Origin: Methanosarcina barkeri 3
Lineage (GTDB): Archaea > Halobacteriota > Methanosarcinia > Methanosarcinales > Methanosarcinaceae
Assembly: GCF_000970305.1 (NCBI RefSeq)
Contig: NZ_CP009517.1
Span: 2,914,001-2,978,000 of the forward strand
Reading direction: 5' to 3'
Length of the DNA: 64,000 nucleotides
Shown here: positions 53,108-61,449 of the stretch, one piece after another
Layout of the letters: the number at the start of each line of letters is the position of its first letter
Position numbering within the stretch: the first letter of the stretch is position 1
The notes under the pieces: model-generated
What the model was told of the DNA's origin: nothing
Database searches by the model: none
The model's input: the letters and a program-made list of their open reading frames with translations, nothing else
Program-made: the position numbers and the translations under genes

Positions 53108-54793
53108 TTAGTTTCCTGTGCGTTTCCACTCCAGGATATTACCGAAGATATTGGCACCGTGAGGCTGGATTTTGGGAGTTCCGATATCTATGTCCTCGTC
53201 CATAATGTACAGGTAATCAATAGTTGCAATCCAGAGCCATGTAGCATCTCCTTTTTCAGAAAATCCTGTTGTTCCATCCCAGGCAGCCAGCTGCCAGTTT
53301 TTATTGGCAGTGTCCTGATCAGTGCTGGTTATGGCTGTCCTTAGATAGTCATCCACGACCGAATTGTTGTACATTATTATATTGTTGTAGTTTGAAGGGT
53401 CGTAGCTTTTGCTGTAGTATTTCAGGTATAAGTCAGTTGGATCCAGTGTGCCAAAACCGAAAACTACAGGAGTTGAATGCGCCAGAGTGTCAATCTCATC
53501 CCAGCTCTTACCTTCAACTTTGATGTTTATTCCCAGTTTTTTAGCTTCCTCGCCCAATGCGACGGCTAATGCTTGCCTTTCCTGGGCACTTGAAGGATAC
53601 AGTAAGGTGAATTCCGCTTTCAACCCATTCTTTTCAAGAATACCGTCACCATCGGCATCTTTCCAGCCGCCGTCCGCTAAAATCTTCTTTGCTTCGTCTA
53701 CTTTTCCGTCTTCGAATATAGCTTCTTTATTGCCCCAGGGCAGTTTGTCAACTCCAGTAAATTCCTCTTCACCCTGCCCGTTTAACGCTCCATCGATTAA
53801 AGCCTGCCTGTCTATTCCGATATTCAGGGCTTTTCTTATCGCAGGATCGGAGGTTACATTATTCCCGATTGAGTAGCCATTTTCCGTTTTCTTTCCCGTA
53901 TCAGGCTGCATTGGGAAAGTTATTCCCCGAGCATCAATGGAACTGAGAGATACCATTTTCATTCCATCTACTTTCTGATTAGCATAGGAAGAAGGAATTT
54001 CAGCCAGGTCAACTTGCCCTGATTTGGCAGCAGCAAAAGCCGTGTCGGACTGCATAAAGAGTAAAGTTATTTTTTTGAAGTACGGCTTCTGACCATAATA
54101 GTCCGGATTTGCTTCAAAGATCGCCTGCTGGCCTTTATCCCATTCTACAAATCGATATGGGCCCGACCCGATCGGATGTTCTCCGTAAGTCTCATTATAA
54201 GCATGTTCAGGTACAATTCCGAGAGCTACAAGCTTGTGAATAAAAGTCGCCTGCGGATCATCTAATTTGAATTCAACCGTGTAGTTATCAAGTGCTACCG
54301 CATTTTTCAAAACTGAGAGGTCGACTCCACTCGAATTTGCCGCAGTATTAAATGTAAATGCCACATCTTTAGCCGTTAAAGGCACTCCGTCATGGAATTT
54401 AACATCGTCCCTTATTTTAACAGTCCAGGTCAACCCATCGTCACTAACAGAATAGTTTGTTGCCAAATCCGTAATAAGAGACCCATTACTGTCCTTTTTT
54501 AAAAGAGTACTTTGAACCAGCGGTTCACGACTATAACCCCATCCGGTAATTGGGTTAAAACCTGTTTCCGGCTCTCCGCCATGAGTTCCTACGGCTGCCA
54601 CCAGTTCATCCGAGCCCTGGGAAGTCGATTCATCCGAGTTTTCGGAAGTTAAATTATCCGAACCTCCGGAAACCGATCCATCCGACATCATGGAAGCCGA
54701 ATTTGCTGGCTCATTACTCGGCATAAAAGCAACAGCAGCCGCAATAATTATGGCTATTGCCCCTATTAAGATATATTGCTGATTTTTCTTAAT
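53108..54793 (-). CDS. ABC importer binding protein, family 5, second copy with ATT start
   Basis: A paralogue of the previous protein, about 561 residues: TWTVKIRDDVKFHDGVPLTA, GSGPYRFVEWDKGQQAIFEA and RKALNIGIDRQALIDGALNG. As in its sister, the first ATG (54724) lies after the anchor. Upstream in frame, (I)KKNQQYILIGAIAIIIAAAV is encoded, its first codon is ATT (54791-54793), and TAA is directly in front of it. AGGAGGAG ends 5 bases before ATT. No other start codon is available. Both copies share KNQQYxLIGA right after the ATT, so the codon is preserved between paralogues. Duplicate binding proteins may bring different cargo to the same permease. Confidence 0.88.
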   Translation of the reverse strand: MKKNQQYILIGAIAIIIAAAVAFMPSNEPANSASMMSDGSVSGGSDNLTSENSDESTSQGSDELVAAVGTHGGEPETGFNPITGWGYSREPLVQSTLLKKDSNGSLITDLATNYSVSDDGLTWTVKIRDDVKFHDGVPLTAKDVAFTFNTAANSSGVDLSVLKNAVALDNYTVEFKLDDPQATFIHKLVALGIVPEHAYNETYGEHPIGSGPYRFVEWDKGQQAIFEANPDYYGQKPYFKKITLLFMQSDTAFAAAKSGQVDLAEIPSSYANQKVDGMKMVSLSSIDARGITFPMQPDTGKKTENGYSIGNNVTSDPAIRKALNIGIDRQALIDGALNGQGEEEFTGVDKLPWGNKEAIFEDGKVDEAKKILADGGWKDADGDGILEKNGLKAEFTLLYPSSAQERQALAVALGEEAKKLGINIKVEGKSWDEIDTLAHSTPVVFGFGTLDPTDLYLKYYSKSYDPSNYNNIIMYNNSVVDDYLRTAITSTDQDTANKNWQLAAWDGTTGFSEKGDATWLWIATIDYLYIMDEDIDIGTPKIQPHGANIFGNILEWKRTGN

Positions 54794-55060
54794 TTAAACT
54801 CCTCCTTCCTCGTAGTTATATTAAATTATTGAAACAGTATTACCTAACAGTAGTGTTTTCAGTAATTTCAACCCAGTTAAATAACACTTTACTAAGAAAA
54901 CATAACAATATTGCAATACATTCTTTGTAAAAAATAAGACAAACAAGACTAATCTCGTTTTGTTATAAATACATTTCTAAATATATGTAACATCAATATA
55001 GTAAATTTATAAAATTAGATAATACAAAATAATATTTTTATTCATTTGTCAATTCTGGAT

Positions 55061-55168
55061 TGAATTTAATTTCTTAGTGAAGAAAAACGATTGAAACTCT
55101 CGTCAACCTTATCATGCTCGAGGGACATTTATTCGTGAGCAAGATCCAATAAAACAAGGATTTGAAAC
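55061..55168 (+). CRISPR. CRISPR remnant: degenerate repeat, spacer, and near-intact repeat
   Basis: The repeat at 55131-55168 (ATTCGTGAGCAAGATCCAAT then AAAACAAGGATTTGAAAC) equals the Methanosarcina-type repeat with one extra T. Upstream, a decayed repeat ends AAAACGATTGAAAC at 55097, leaving a 33-base spacer-like piece (55098-55130). All copies in 55-58 kb are in the same direction. The stretch 54794-55060 has no gene. Confidence 0.75.
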
Positions 55169-55185
55169 TGATATATGTGACAGTG

Positions 55186-55815
55186 ATGACGAAAAAAAGA
55201 ACAAAGCAAGCTTCCATTTATGATAATGTTTCAATTGATGCCAAAGACGAAATAGACATTGAATGGAAAGGGCCTTATTCATGGCCAAAATTCGAGACTG
55301 AATCAAATCTTCCTCCGATTCCTAAGCACCCTGGGGTCTACTTGCAGACTTCTGTATATGAAAATGGATACATAGTCTATGCAGCTGGATATACACGCCG
55401 ACCTATACCGCAACGTTTCCGTGAACATACAAAAAAATACCTTAGTGGAGATTATACAATTTTAGACATGGATGCCATGAAGCACGGAGTACGAAAAGAG
55501 ATATGGCATGGGTGGGGAGTTGCACGCCAGAGACGCGATGAGTACGAGCACAGGAAAAGCGAGCTGGTAGAAGCTGCAGGAAAACAGCTAGCAGAATTTA
55601 GCATTTTCGTAGCAGACATAGGTACTGAGCCTAGGATTCTTGAGCGAATAGAAGGCGCAATCATGTATACCCTATACGAAAATACCAATCCCTTCCGTGA
55701 TATTCCAGACAGAGGAATGCAGCTTTCTCCAAGATGGAAAATGGAAAGCCCAATTACGGCATTTATACATTCCTCTGTTGAACTATACGGGATTCCAAAA
55801 CAACTTGAAATATAA
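55186..55815 (+). CDS. GIY-YIG-like nuclease domain protein
   Basis: A 209-residue protein. PPIPKHPGVYLQTSVYENGY then IVYAAGYTRRPIPQRFREHT matches the GIY-YIG layout (GVYL for GIY, YAAG for YIG, and the catalytic Arg and His), and RILERIEGAIMYTLYENTNP places the metal-binding Glu. The rest (KEIWHGWGVARQRRDEYEHR) is unrecognised. Could be an endonuclease of a mobile or defence locus. The start at ATG 55186 is preferred; a TTG at 55162 lies inside the CRISPR repeat that directly precedes the gene. The next gene is on the other strand. Confidence 0.65.
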   Translation: MTKKRTKQASIYDNVSIDAKDEIDIEWKGPYSWPKFETESNLPPIPKHPGVYLQTSVYENGYIVYAAGYTRRPIPQRFREHTKKYLSGDYTILDMDAMKHGVRKEIWHGWGVARQRRDEYEHRKSELVEAAGKQLAEFSIFVADIGTEPRILERIEGAIMYTLYENTNPFRDIPDRGMQLSPRWKMESPITAFIHSSVELYGIPKQLEI

Positions 55816-56075
55816 AAAGTAATTTTTCGCGCTTACTATACGGATAAAATCTCTTCCTACTGTCTTCAATTTAAGAAATTAATCAAGTTTGTAAGGTTTG
55901 CGCCACGTTCCATACTGGCCTCCATCAGGCAGGAAGATCGTTAAGAGTGAACGGGGAAGCAAGGCTAAACTCCTAACATGAAATACACTAATTCTTAACA
56001 GTAAATACTTTAAAGATGTTTACCAAAACTCTACCAAAGAACCAGAGTAAAATAATTAAATTGCTCTAGAGTTTT

Positions 56076-56099
56076 ATTTGTGAGCAAGATCCACTAAAA
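56076..56099 (+). CRISPR. Half CRISPR repeat
   Basis: ATTTGTGAGCAAGATCCACT then AAAA equals the first 24 bases of the repeat with one change. The 3' part is replaced by unrelated DNA that ends at the membrane-protein gene. The stretch 55816-56075 has no gene. Confidence 0.7.
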
Positions 56100-56110
56100 T
56101 TATAAGCCCG

Positions 56111-56680
56111 TTATTGCAACCTTTTTCTGGATATATTGTTTCCGGTTTTTTTGCTAGCCAGAAAGCCAAGTACCGGAAGAGCCATAGAAATTAGAAATAA
56201 TGTTCCAAGGGCCCAGTTAAGCCATGATAATTCTGGATGTTTTACCCAATAATAAGAAAGGGCTGAAAGAAGAAATGATTGGGTGAGGACTTCTATCATG
56301 CCACCAATTCCACTTTTGCTTGGAGTCAGTTTTGTATATATGAATCCCTCGATTGAACCGGGAGCTGGTGCAAAAGTCGAAACTATGCCAATTACGACAA
56401 GAGTCGCCCACATAACAAGCCAGCCGTTATTTTCCAGAAAGAAAACATCCCTAAGCAGATAGAATATAAAACCGAAGAGAATACCTCTTATAGGCTGAAA
56501 TAGAGGACCTGCTCTAACAAGCGGGTCATCGGATTGTCTCATAAAAGATCTGAGAACAGGGCTGGCATGCCGCTCAGAGTATTTAAAAAAGTAGAATGCA
56601 CCAGCTCCTACTATGAAATAAGTGAGTGTATGAACAATGGCTGCTTTTATGACGATATCCCACATGCTTGGTTGAACCAA
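56111..56680 (-). CDS. Integral membrane protein, unrecognised
   Basis: A 189-residue protein with four to five transmembrane segments (about residues 12-30, 60-78, 84-104, 125-142, 150-170). FKYSERHASPVLRSFMRQSD is an inner loop; the C-terminus is basic (KKTGNNISRKRLQ). GSIEGFIYTKLTPSKSG lies between membrane parts. No enzymatic motif. It lies between two CRISPR repeat fragments, reading opposite to the repeats. ATG 56680; downstream its stop is only 12 bases from the half repeat at 56076-56099. Function unknown. Confidence 0.65.
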   Translation of the reverse strand: MVQPSMWDIVIKAAIVHTLTYFIVGAGAFYFFKYSERHASPVLRSFMRQSDDPLVRAGPLFQPIRGILFGFIFYLLRDVFFLENNGWLVMWATLVVIGIVSTFAPAPGSIEGFIYTKLTPSKSGIGGMIEVLTQSFLLSALSYYWVKHPELSWLNWALGTLFLISMALPVLGFLASKKTGNNISRKRLQ

Positions 56681-56832
56681 AATAGTGATAATTGCTTTAT
56701 TCTCTTTATATAATTTTCCATAATTGTTATAAAGAGAATTCCCAATAGGGTGAAAAAACCTATAAACTCCGTTTATATTCAGTTCTTTTTAGCTAGCCGT
56801 TCGATAAACAGAGTAAGAAAAATATATATCAG

Positions 56833-56941
56833 ATTCGTGAACAAGATCCAATAAAACAAGGATTGAAACTTCTTCTGCAGGCCTTTGTTAATCCATATCT
56901 CATCATTCGTGAGCAAGATACACTAAAACAAGGATTGAAAC
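56833..56941 (+). CRISPR. Two-repeat CRISPR mini-array
   Basis: Two 37-base repeats (56833-56869 and 56905-56941; three differences) flank one 35-base spacer (56870-56904). The repeats read ATTCGTGAGCAAGATCCACT followed by AAAACAAGGATTGAAAC, the type used by Methanosarcina. There is no leader-like sequence next to it and no cas gene anywhere in this window. The second repeat runs directly into the C39 peptidase frame. Confidence 0.85.
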
Positions 56942-57330
56942 AATACTGTGTGCCAGCAAGTGCAGCAATGATTACTGCTTACTATAAAGGAAGTAGTCCT
57001 TCCCAAAGTTCTATATATAAAACAATGCAAGGAGTAGCTCCTCACGGAATTGATAACTCTCGTGCATTACTCTATTATAAATCAAGTAACGGATTAAATA
57101 AGCCTAATTCATTTTCCTCGTTTGATGTTAGGTATTTTGCTGATATTCGTAACGAAATTGACAATAATAGACCCTTGCAGAGTAATACTGCAACACATGA
57201 TCGAGTTTGCGTTGGATACCAATATAATGGTCTTCTAACTTCTTATTTGCGTTTCAATAATCTGTGGACGATTGGTCATTCTGATTGGGAAGCATTTGGT
57301 TCTGAAAGTGATCGCATATATGTGAAGTGA
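56942..57330 (+). pseudogene. C39-like peptidase truncated at a CRISPR repeat
   Basis: The frame reads from the CRISPR repeat (which itself translates as IREQDTLKQGLK) straight into QYCVPASAAMITAYYKGSSP, the Cys box of a C39-type peptidase (Q-x-x-C-x-P-A-S). The His box is THDRVCVGYQYNG, and the Asn region NNLWTIGHSDWEAFG follows. The signal peptide and N-terminal prodomain that secreted members have are absent, because the repeat takes their place. A TTG at 56863 in the first repeat could start a 155-residue chimeric protein, but no ribosome site supports it. Another fragment of this family lies at 20066. Confidence 0.7.
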
Positions 57331-57353
57331 AGAGTTTTAACTCTTCATTTTTT
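57329..57353 (+). terminator. Hairpin after the C39 fragment
   Basis: GAAGAGTT (57329-57336) and AACTCTTC (57339-57346) with a 2-base loop, then a T-run to 57353. It overlaps the stop codon of the peptidase frame and precedes the UPF0228 gene. Confidence 0.6.
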
Positions 57354-57366
57354 AGGTGTGAAGGAT

Positions 57367-57750
57367 ATGAATAAAATCAAAAAGGGAATAGCTGTTGTTA
57401 TTGTTCTTCTGATTCTTGTAGTAATTTATGTGTTTATTCATCTTCCCATGTATCAAGAACCAGAAGTAAGCGGTTTAATTATCAATTTTAAAAATGGAAC
57501 TACTGAGCCGGAAGTTAAAGCCATTCTTGAAAATTGCAACATGCCTGTGAACTATACTATAGACTATAATACAACAAGTTTTCAAGATGATCACTATTTG
57601 GTGGGAAAGCCCATTTTTTGTCATATTCAGTTTGTCGATATATCCGGCAATAGTGCTATAATCACGGAGAAGGATGCAATTATAATAAAAAATAAGCTTG
57701 AAACGAATAAGAAAGTTTGGTCCGTATACTTTGATTATGTTAAATATTAA
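57367..57750 (+). CDS. UPF0228 family protein
   Basis: A 127-residue protein with an N-terminal anchor (about residues 6-24) and HLPMYQEPEVSGLIINFKNG, then TTEPEVKAILENCNMPVNYT, the core of UPF0228, a family known from Methanosarcina and of unknown function. Full members seem longer, so the C-terminus may be shortened or altered (IFCHIQFVDISGNSA). The ATG at 57367 is used with AGGTG 8-9 bases upstream; GTG 57358 is an alternative. The 3' end touches IS6-like repeats. It probably belongs to an older surface-protein neighbourhood with the C39 peptidase. Confidence 0.75.
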   Translation: MNKIKKGIAVVIVLLILVVIYVFIHLPMYQEPEVSGLIINFKNGTTEPEVKAILENCNMPVNYTIDYNTTSFQDDHYLVGKPIFCHIQFVDISGNSAIITEKDAIIIKNKLETNKKVWSVYFDYVKY

Positions 57751-57752
57751 AG

Positions 57753-57786
57753 GGCTCCGTTGCAAAAAAGGTTCTGTTGCAAAAAA
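57753..57786 (+). repeat. Tandem IS6-like ends
   Basis: GGCTCCGTTGCAAAAAA (57753-57769) and GGTTCTGTTGCAAAAAA (57770-57786) lie side by side directly after the UPF0228 stop. They match the ends of the small elements at 21958 and 23310 and the IS6/IS26-like terminus. No transposase remains. Confidence 0.7.
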
Positions 57787-57996
57787 TAAACTGCTTGATG
57801 TTGGTTTTTCAGTTTCGAACTACGCAGTTGGACTGAAAAATTAACAGAACTGGACCGTTAACTGTTTGAAATGTGACCTTTAATCCACAGTGTTTGTCTA
57901 TTTGATCTTGTTCCTCAAGTGAATAAGTCCTGCAAGTTTGAGATTATCTGAGCATTTACTGAGAATAAGGAAAAACGACCCTGAAGAACAGCATAC

Positions 57997-58087
57997 GTCA
58001 CTAAAAAGAATTGAAACTTTATTATTTTTGCACTTGAACTCTGCACAAATGCCGAAAATCCGTACTAACCATTAAAAAGGATTGAAA
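57997..58087 (+). CRISPR. Degenerate CRISPR repeat ends
   Basis: GTCACTAAAAAGAATTGAAA (57997-58016) and ACCATTAAAAAGGATTGAAA (58068-58087) resemble the 3' half of the repeat; their ends are 70 bases apart, near the expected repeat-plus-spacer period of 72. So the old array probably reached this far. The remaining 57787-58147 has no gene. Confidence 0.45.
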
Positions 58088-58147
58088 TTAAAAAAGACTA
58101 AAAACAGTATAGAAACTTTTTTCATATCATAGAGTAATCTCTGAAAT

Positions 58148-58771
58148 GTGAAACCCTCTATCATTGAAGTACATGACAAGTCTGCCAATGTCTACGATAA
58201 TATGAGTGTACTGATAGAATATCATGGGCATGAAGTGCTTTTTGGGCTAACTTATGAATATTTATCTCCTGGGAATAGTGTCCTTGATGTCGGTATTGGT
58301 ACAGGGCTCAGTTCATATTTGTTTTATAAGGCCGGTCTCAAGGTATACGGGATTGATGGCTCGAAAAAGATGCTCGATATATGCAAGAAAAAAGGATTCG
58401 CTACGGAACTTAAGTTGTGCGATTTGGTAGTAGATAGATGGCCCTATGAGGACGCAAAGTTCGAAAATACAATAGTATGTGGAGTATTCCATTTCTTTGA
58501 GAAACTGGACAGATTTTTTGAAGAAGCAAATCGCGTGACGAAAATTGGAGGTATCTTCAGCTTTACTGTTATGGTATCGGAAGAAGGCCTTTTGAGCTAT
58601 ACGGATATCGGTTCAGGTCTCTCCATATACTATCATAATGATTTTCAGATAATCGAACTGTTAAACAAATGTGGTTTTGAGATATTAAAGTATGTTACAT
58701 TTTTTGTTTATAAAACACCTGATAAAAAAGAAAAGTCAATGTTTAGAGGGTATCTCGCAAAAAAGATTTGA
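58148..58771 (+). CDS. Class I SAM-dependent methyltransferase
   Basis: A 207-residue methyltransferase: motif I NSVLDVGIGTGLSSYLFYKA (residues 44-63), acidic YGIDGSKKMLDICKKKGF, motif IV TIVCGVFHFFEKLDRFFEEA and the VTKIGGIFSFTVM strand. The substrate is unknown; the short size and absent C-terminal domain match small-molecule methyltransferases. GTG 58148 is the start (the nearby ATG runs into TGA). Single gene just past the CRISPR relic. Confidence 0.83.
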   Translation: MKPSIIEVHDKSANVYDNMSVLIEYHGHEVLFGLTYEYLSPGNSVLDVGIGTGLSSYLFYKAGLKVYGIDGSKKMLDICKKKGFATELKLCDLVVDRWPYEDAKFENTIVCGVFHFFEKLDRFFEEANRVTKIGGIFSFTVMVSEEGLLSYTDIGSGLSIYYHNDFQIIELLNKCGFEILKYVTFFVYKTPDKKEKSMFRGYLAKKI

Positions 58772-59251
58772 AAACTCTTCGTAATACAAACTCTTTCATT
58801 AAAATTAAATTAAAGTTAAATTAAAATTAAAGTTAGCATTTACAGGAAAAATTCGTTAGGTTTGATTAGAAGTACTCATAACCAGGTCCGCAGATTATAG
58901 ATCCATTTTTGAAATGCGTAAAATTCGCACACATGAAATATGTGGGAGATAGGTTTTTTCAATCTTTCATACATGAGACGTCTGCAAGATCGATTCGAAA
59001 TTTTTAGAAATTTATCGATAGATGAATGTTTAGAGACAATCAAGAGTTTTCCCTACTTCTGTAACGAAAGAAATTAATTTACACTTCATTGACTTTGTCC
59101 ATTTCGCGAAAATTGTTGAATAGTACTGAATAGTATCTAAGATTAGCAAAAATTAATGAATATTGAGAAATTAATGGATATTAGCAGAAGTTAGCGGACG
59201 TTAACAGAAATTTAAAGGTGTTAGCGGACGTTTATTCTGGGGAATAACTCT
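58772..59251. other. Gene-free stretch
   Basis: Holds short direct repeats (TTAGCGGACGTT at 59189 and 59221; TTAATGAATATT/TTAATGGATATT near 59150-59176) but no gene. ATTAAATTAAAGTTAAATTA repeats lie near 58800. Confidence 0.45.
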
Positions 59252-59818
59252 ATGAAAGACACGTTTAAAAAGATATACCAATTAAAGCTTTCAATAAAAG
59301 GTATCAGCCCTAAAATCTGGCGACGGATCCAGGTGCCGGAAAATTATACTTTTCTGGACCTTCATAAAGCTATACAGGCCGTAATGGATTGGGAAGATTA
59401 CCATTTGCATGAATTCGAAATACAAAACCCAAAAACCGGGGAGCTTGACAAAATAGGGGAAGCAGATGACGATTGTGAAACATTCTGTGACCCACTTGTG
59501 CCGGAAAATAAAGCCAAGCTCTCTAAATACTTCACTCCGGAAAATAAGTTTGCTCTTTACAGGTATGATTTCGGGGACAACTGGGAGATAAAAGTCCGGT
59601 TTGAGGAAGTCCTTCCGAAAAAACAAGGAAGGAAATATCCGGTCTGCACTGCAGGAAAAAGAGCAACAGCCCCTGAGGACATTGGAGGAATACTGGGCTA
59701 TGAAGAGATGCTCGAGATCCTGAAAGACCCCGAACACGAGGAATACGAACAAACAGTAGCGTGGCTGGGGAAAAATTTCGACCCGGAGTATTTTAACCCA
59801 AAAGACATTTCTTTTTGA
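59252..59818 (+). CDS. Plasmid pRiA4b ORF-3-like protein
   Basis: A 188-residue protein of family PF07929: YQLKLSIKGISPKIWRRIQV, then FLDLHKAIQAVMDWEDYHLH and FALYRYDFGDNWEIKVRFEE, which is the classic order of this domain. The function is unknown; it is widespread in bacteria and some archaea and often lies on mobile DNA. It appears complete. ATG 59252; GGGGAATAACTCT upstream gives a ribosome site. Single gene. Confidence 0.9.
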   Translation: MKDTFKKIYQLKLSIKGISPKIWRRIQVPENYTFLDLHKAIQAVMDWEDYHLHEFEIQNPKTGELDKIGEADDDCETFCDPLVPENKAKLSKYFTPENKFALYRYDFGDNWEIKVRFEEVLPKKQGRKYPVCTAGKRATAPEDIGGILGYEEMLEILKDPEHEEYEQTVAWLGKNFDPEYFNPKDISF

Positions 59819-60009
59819 TCTGAGAAAGTTGGAAGCCGGTAAGTATATTCCTATCTAGCCGCAAAAATTTAGATTCAAACTTTTTGTAACTAAAGGAGTT
59901 TGAAAAAGCTTTCCAAGCTTTTTCTTGCTGAGACAGGCGACGTCGATTTCTTCATATCAGGAGTTTCGGCGATAATCCTCAGCAACTTCAAATAATGACG
60001 AAGTTCATG

Positions 60010-60459
60010 TTATAACCTTATCTTAAGGCCTTTTATATTCATAATTTTGTCTATTTCAGACTTGTCTTCACTAAAAATAAAACTCTGTTCTTCATGAGCT
60101 GTATTTACTAACCAAGGTTTTCCATTCTTATAAAAACTCAAATCTTCGGGTAAATCTGGATACATCCAACTGTAAAGTGAATTTGAAACCTTTTTGACTA
60201 TTTCTCTGGCTTCCGGGCTGGTATGGTAATGGTAAATATATGCAGTGTGTCCAAGCAGTTTTGTGCCTGCCCATTCCGATTGCTCCTTCATTTCTATTAA
60301 ATAATCATTTAACTTTTCTAATAAGAACTTAGCATTATCGTTTAAATCTGAGTAGTATTTTTTATGTACAACAAGGATAAATTCATCACATAAATCAAAA
60401 GCCAAGTCTACCAAACGCCTATAAACATCATTTTTAGGTTCGGAAATAATACTAATCAT
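60010..60459 (-). CDS. Unrecognised cytosolic protein
   Basis: A 149-residue protein starting MISIISEPKNDVYRRLVDLA. It has DEFILVVHKKYYSDLNDNAK, EWAGTKLLGHTAYIYHYHTS and a C-terminal half with SLYSWMYPDLPEDLSFY. AAGGAGAAA lies 3-10 bases before ATG 60459, so this start is preferred over one 10 codons upstream. The pattern of helices suggests a compact helical protein. No family was recognised. Confidence 0.6.
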   Translation of the reverse strand: MISIISEPKNDVYRRLVDLAFDLCDEFILVVHKKYYSDLNDNAKFLLEKLNDYLIEMKEQSEWAGTKLLGHTAYIYHYHTSPEAREIVKKVSNSLYSWMYPDLPEDLSFYKNGKPWLVNTAHEEQSFIFSEDKSEIDKIMNIKGLKIRL

Positions 60460-60733
60460 AAGTTTCTCCTTCATAAAAGATTCATACACAGATCATATCA
60501 TGCAAATACAATTAAATTACTAATTATCCAAAGCAATTTTTTTGAATTATACAGAATATCATCTTTGCCAGAATGTCGTGTGTAAAATTATTTAACTGTG
60601 GGGCACTTAATTAATTTTCCTTTGTATTTACTTTTGCTGGTTCTTATGTTTTGTCAAGAAAAACTTCTCCAGTAAAACTAAAACCAAAACCTAAAATAAC
60701 CCAAAAAGTCATTACTTAACAGGGTGAAAAATT

Positions 60734-61216
60734 ATGACCACTGAACTCGAAACTCAGGAATGTTGTCCTCGATTTGACCCCGCCCCCTGGGACGGAAAAT
60801 TGTTTGAATGGAAAAATAAAAGATTCATCAAGGACTCGGTTACCACACAGTTTTACATGCCTCTGAATTTTGGAGAGGTAATAATGAGGATGAACGAGAA
60901 AGTTGCCAGGGCAGGTGCAGAAATGCCGGACTGGCTCTGTTTGTCGGACCACACCTCGGAAAGCAATATGGACCTTTATCTGGCTGTTGATAAAGAAGTG
61001 GAAGGCGCCGAAAACGTAACACTGAATGGGAAATTTTTGAGCAAAGTCTATGAGGGAGACTTCGAAAAAACAGCAGAATGGTGCCAGGACTTTGAAGCCT
61101 ATGCAAAAAGCCAGAGCCTGGAAGTCAAGAAATGGTACATGTGGTATACTACTTGTCCGGCCTGTGCCGAAAAATACGGGAAAAATTATGTAGTGATTAT
61201 TTCCGAAATAGAATAA
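60734..61216 (+). CDS. Conserved hypothetical protein with CxxC
   Basis: A 160-residue protein: CCPRFDPAPWDGKLFEWKNK, then RFIKDSVTTQFYMPLNFGEV and a C-terminal CPACAEKYGKNYVVIISEI with a CxxC knuckle. This layout is familiar from conserved proteins of methanogens and clostridia, but I cannot give the function. The CC pair at the start and CPAC at the end could bind a metal together. The start ATG 60734 has AGGGTG 8-9 bases upstream. Single gene between an unrecognised gene and a methyltransferase. Confidence 0.65.
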   Translation: MTTELETQECCPRFDPAPWDGKLFEWKNKRFIKDSVTTQFYMPLNFGEVIMRMNEKVARAGAEMPDWLCLSDHTSESNMDLYLAVDKEVEGAENVTLNGKFLSKVYEGDFEKTAEWCQDFEAYAKSQSLEVKKWYMWYTTCPACAEKYGKNYVVIISEIE

Positions 61217-61449
61217 AAGTAAAGTAATAATACCGGCGCTTGTTAGCTAGCCCTATCTTGACACACAAACTTTTTCACAAGCTTTTTAAAAAGGTCTGAC
61301 AGAAAAAGACGTAAAAGCGTGATCACAACCTTGTTGCGAAAAGGATTGACCCAAAACCCTTAGCAATATTTAGGTTTGAGAACCTTATCCCCAAACCCTA
61401 TAGGCGTGATAAACCGGCGCAACGGTTTCTACAATCTTCTTTTTTTCAG

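Noticed and set aside
55061-58087. Active CRISPR-Cas system
   Set aside because: No cas genes and no leader, and the repeats are scattered and decayed.
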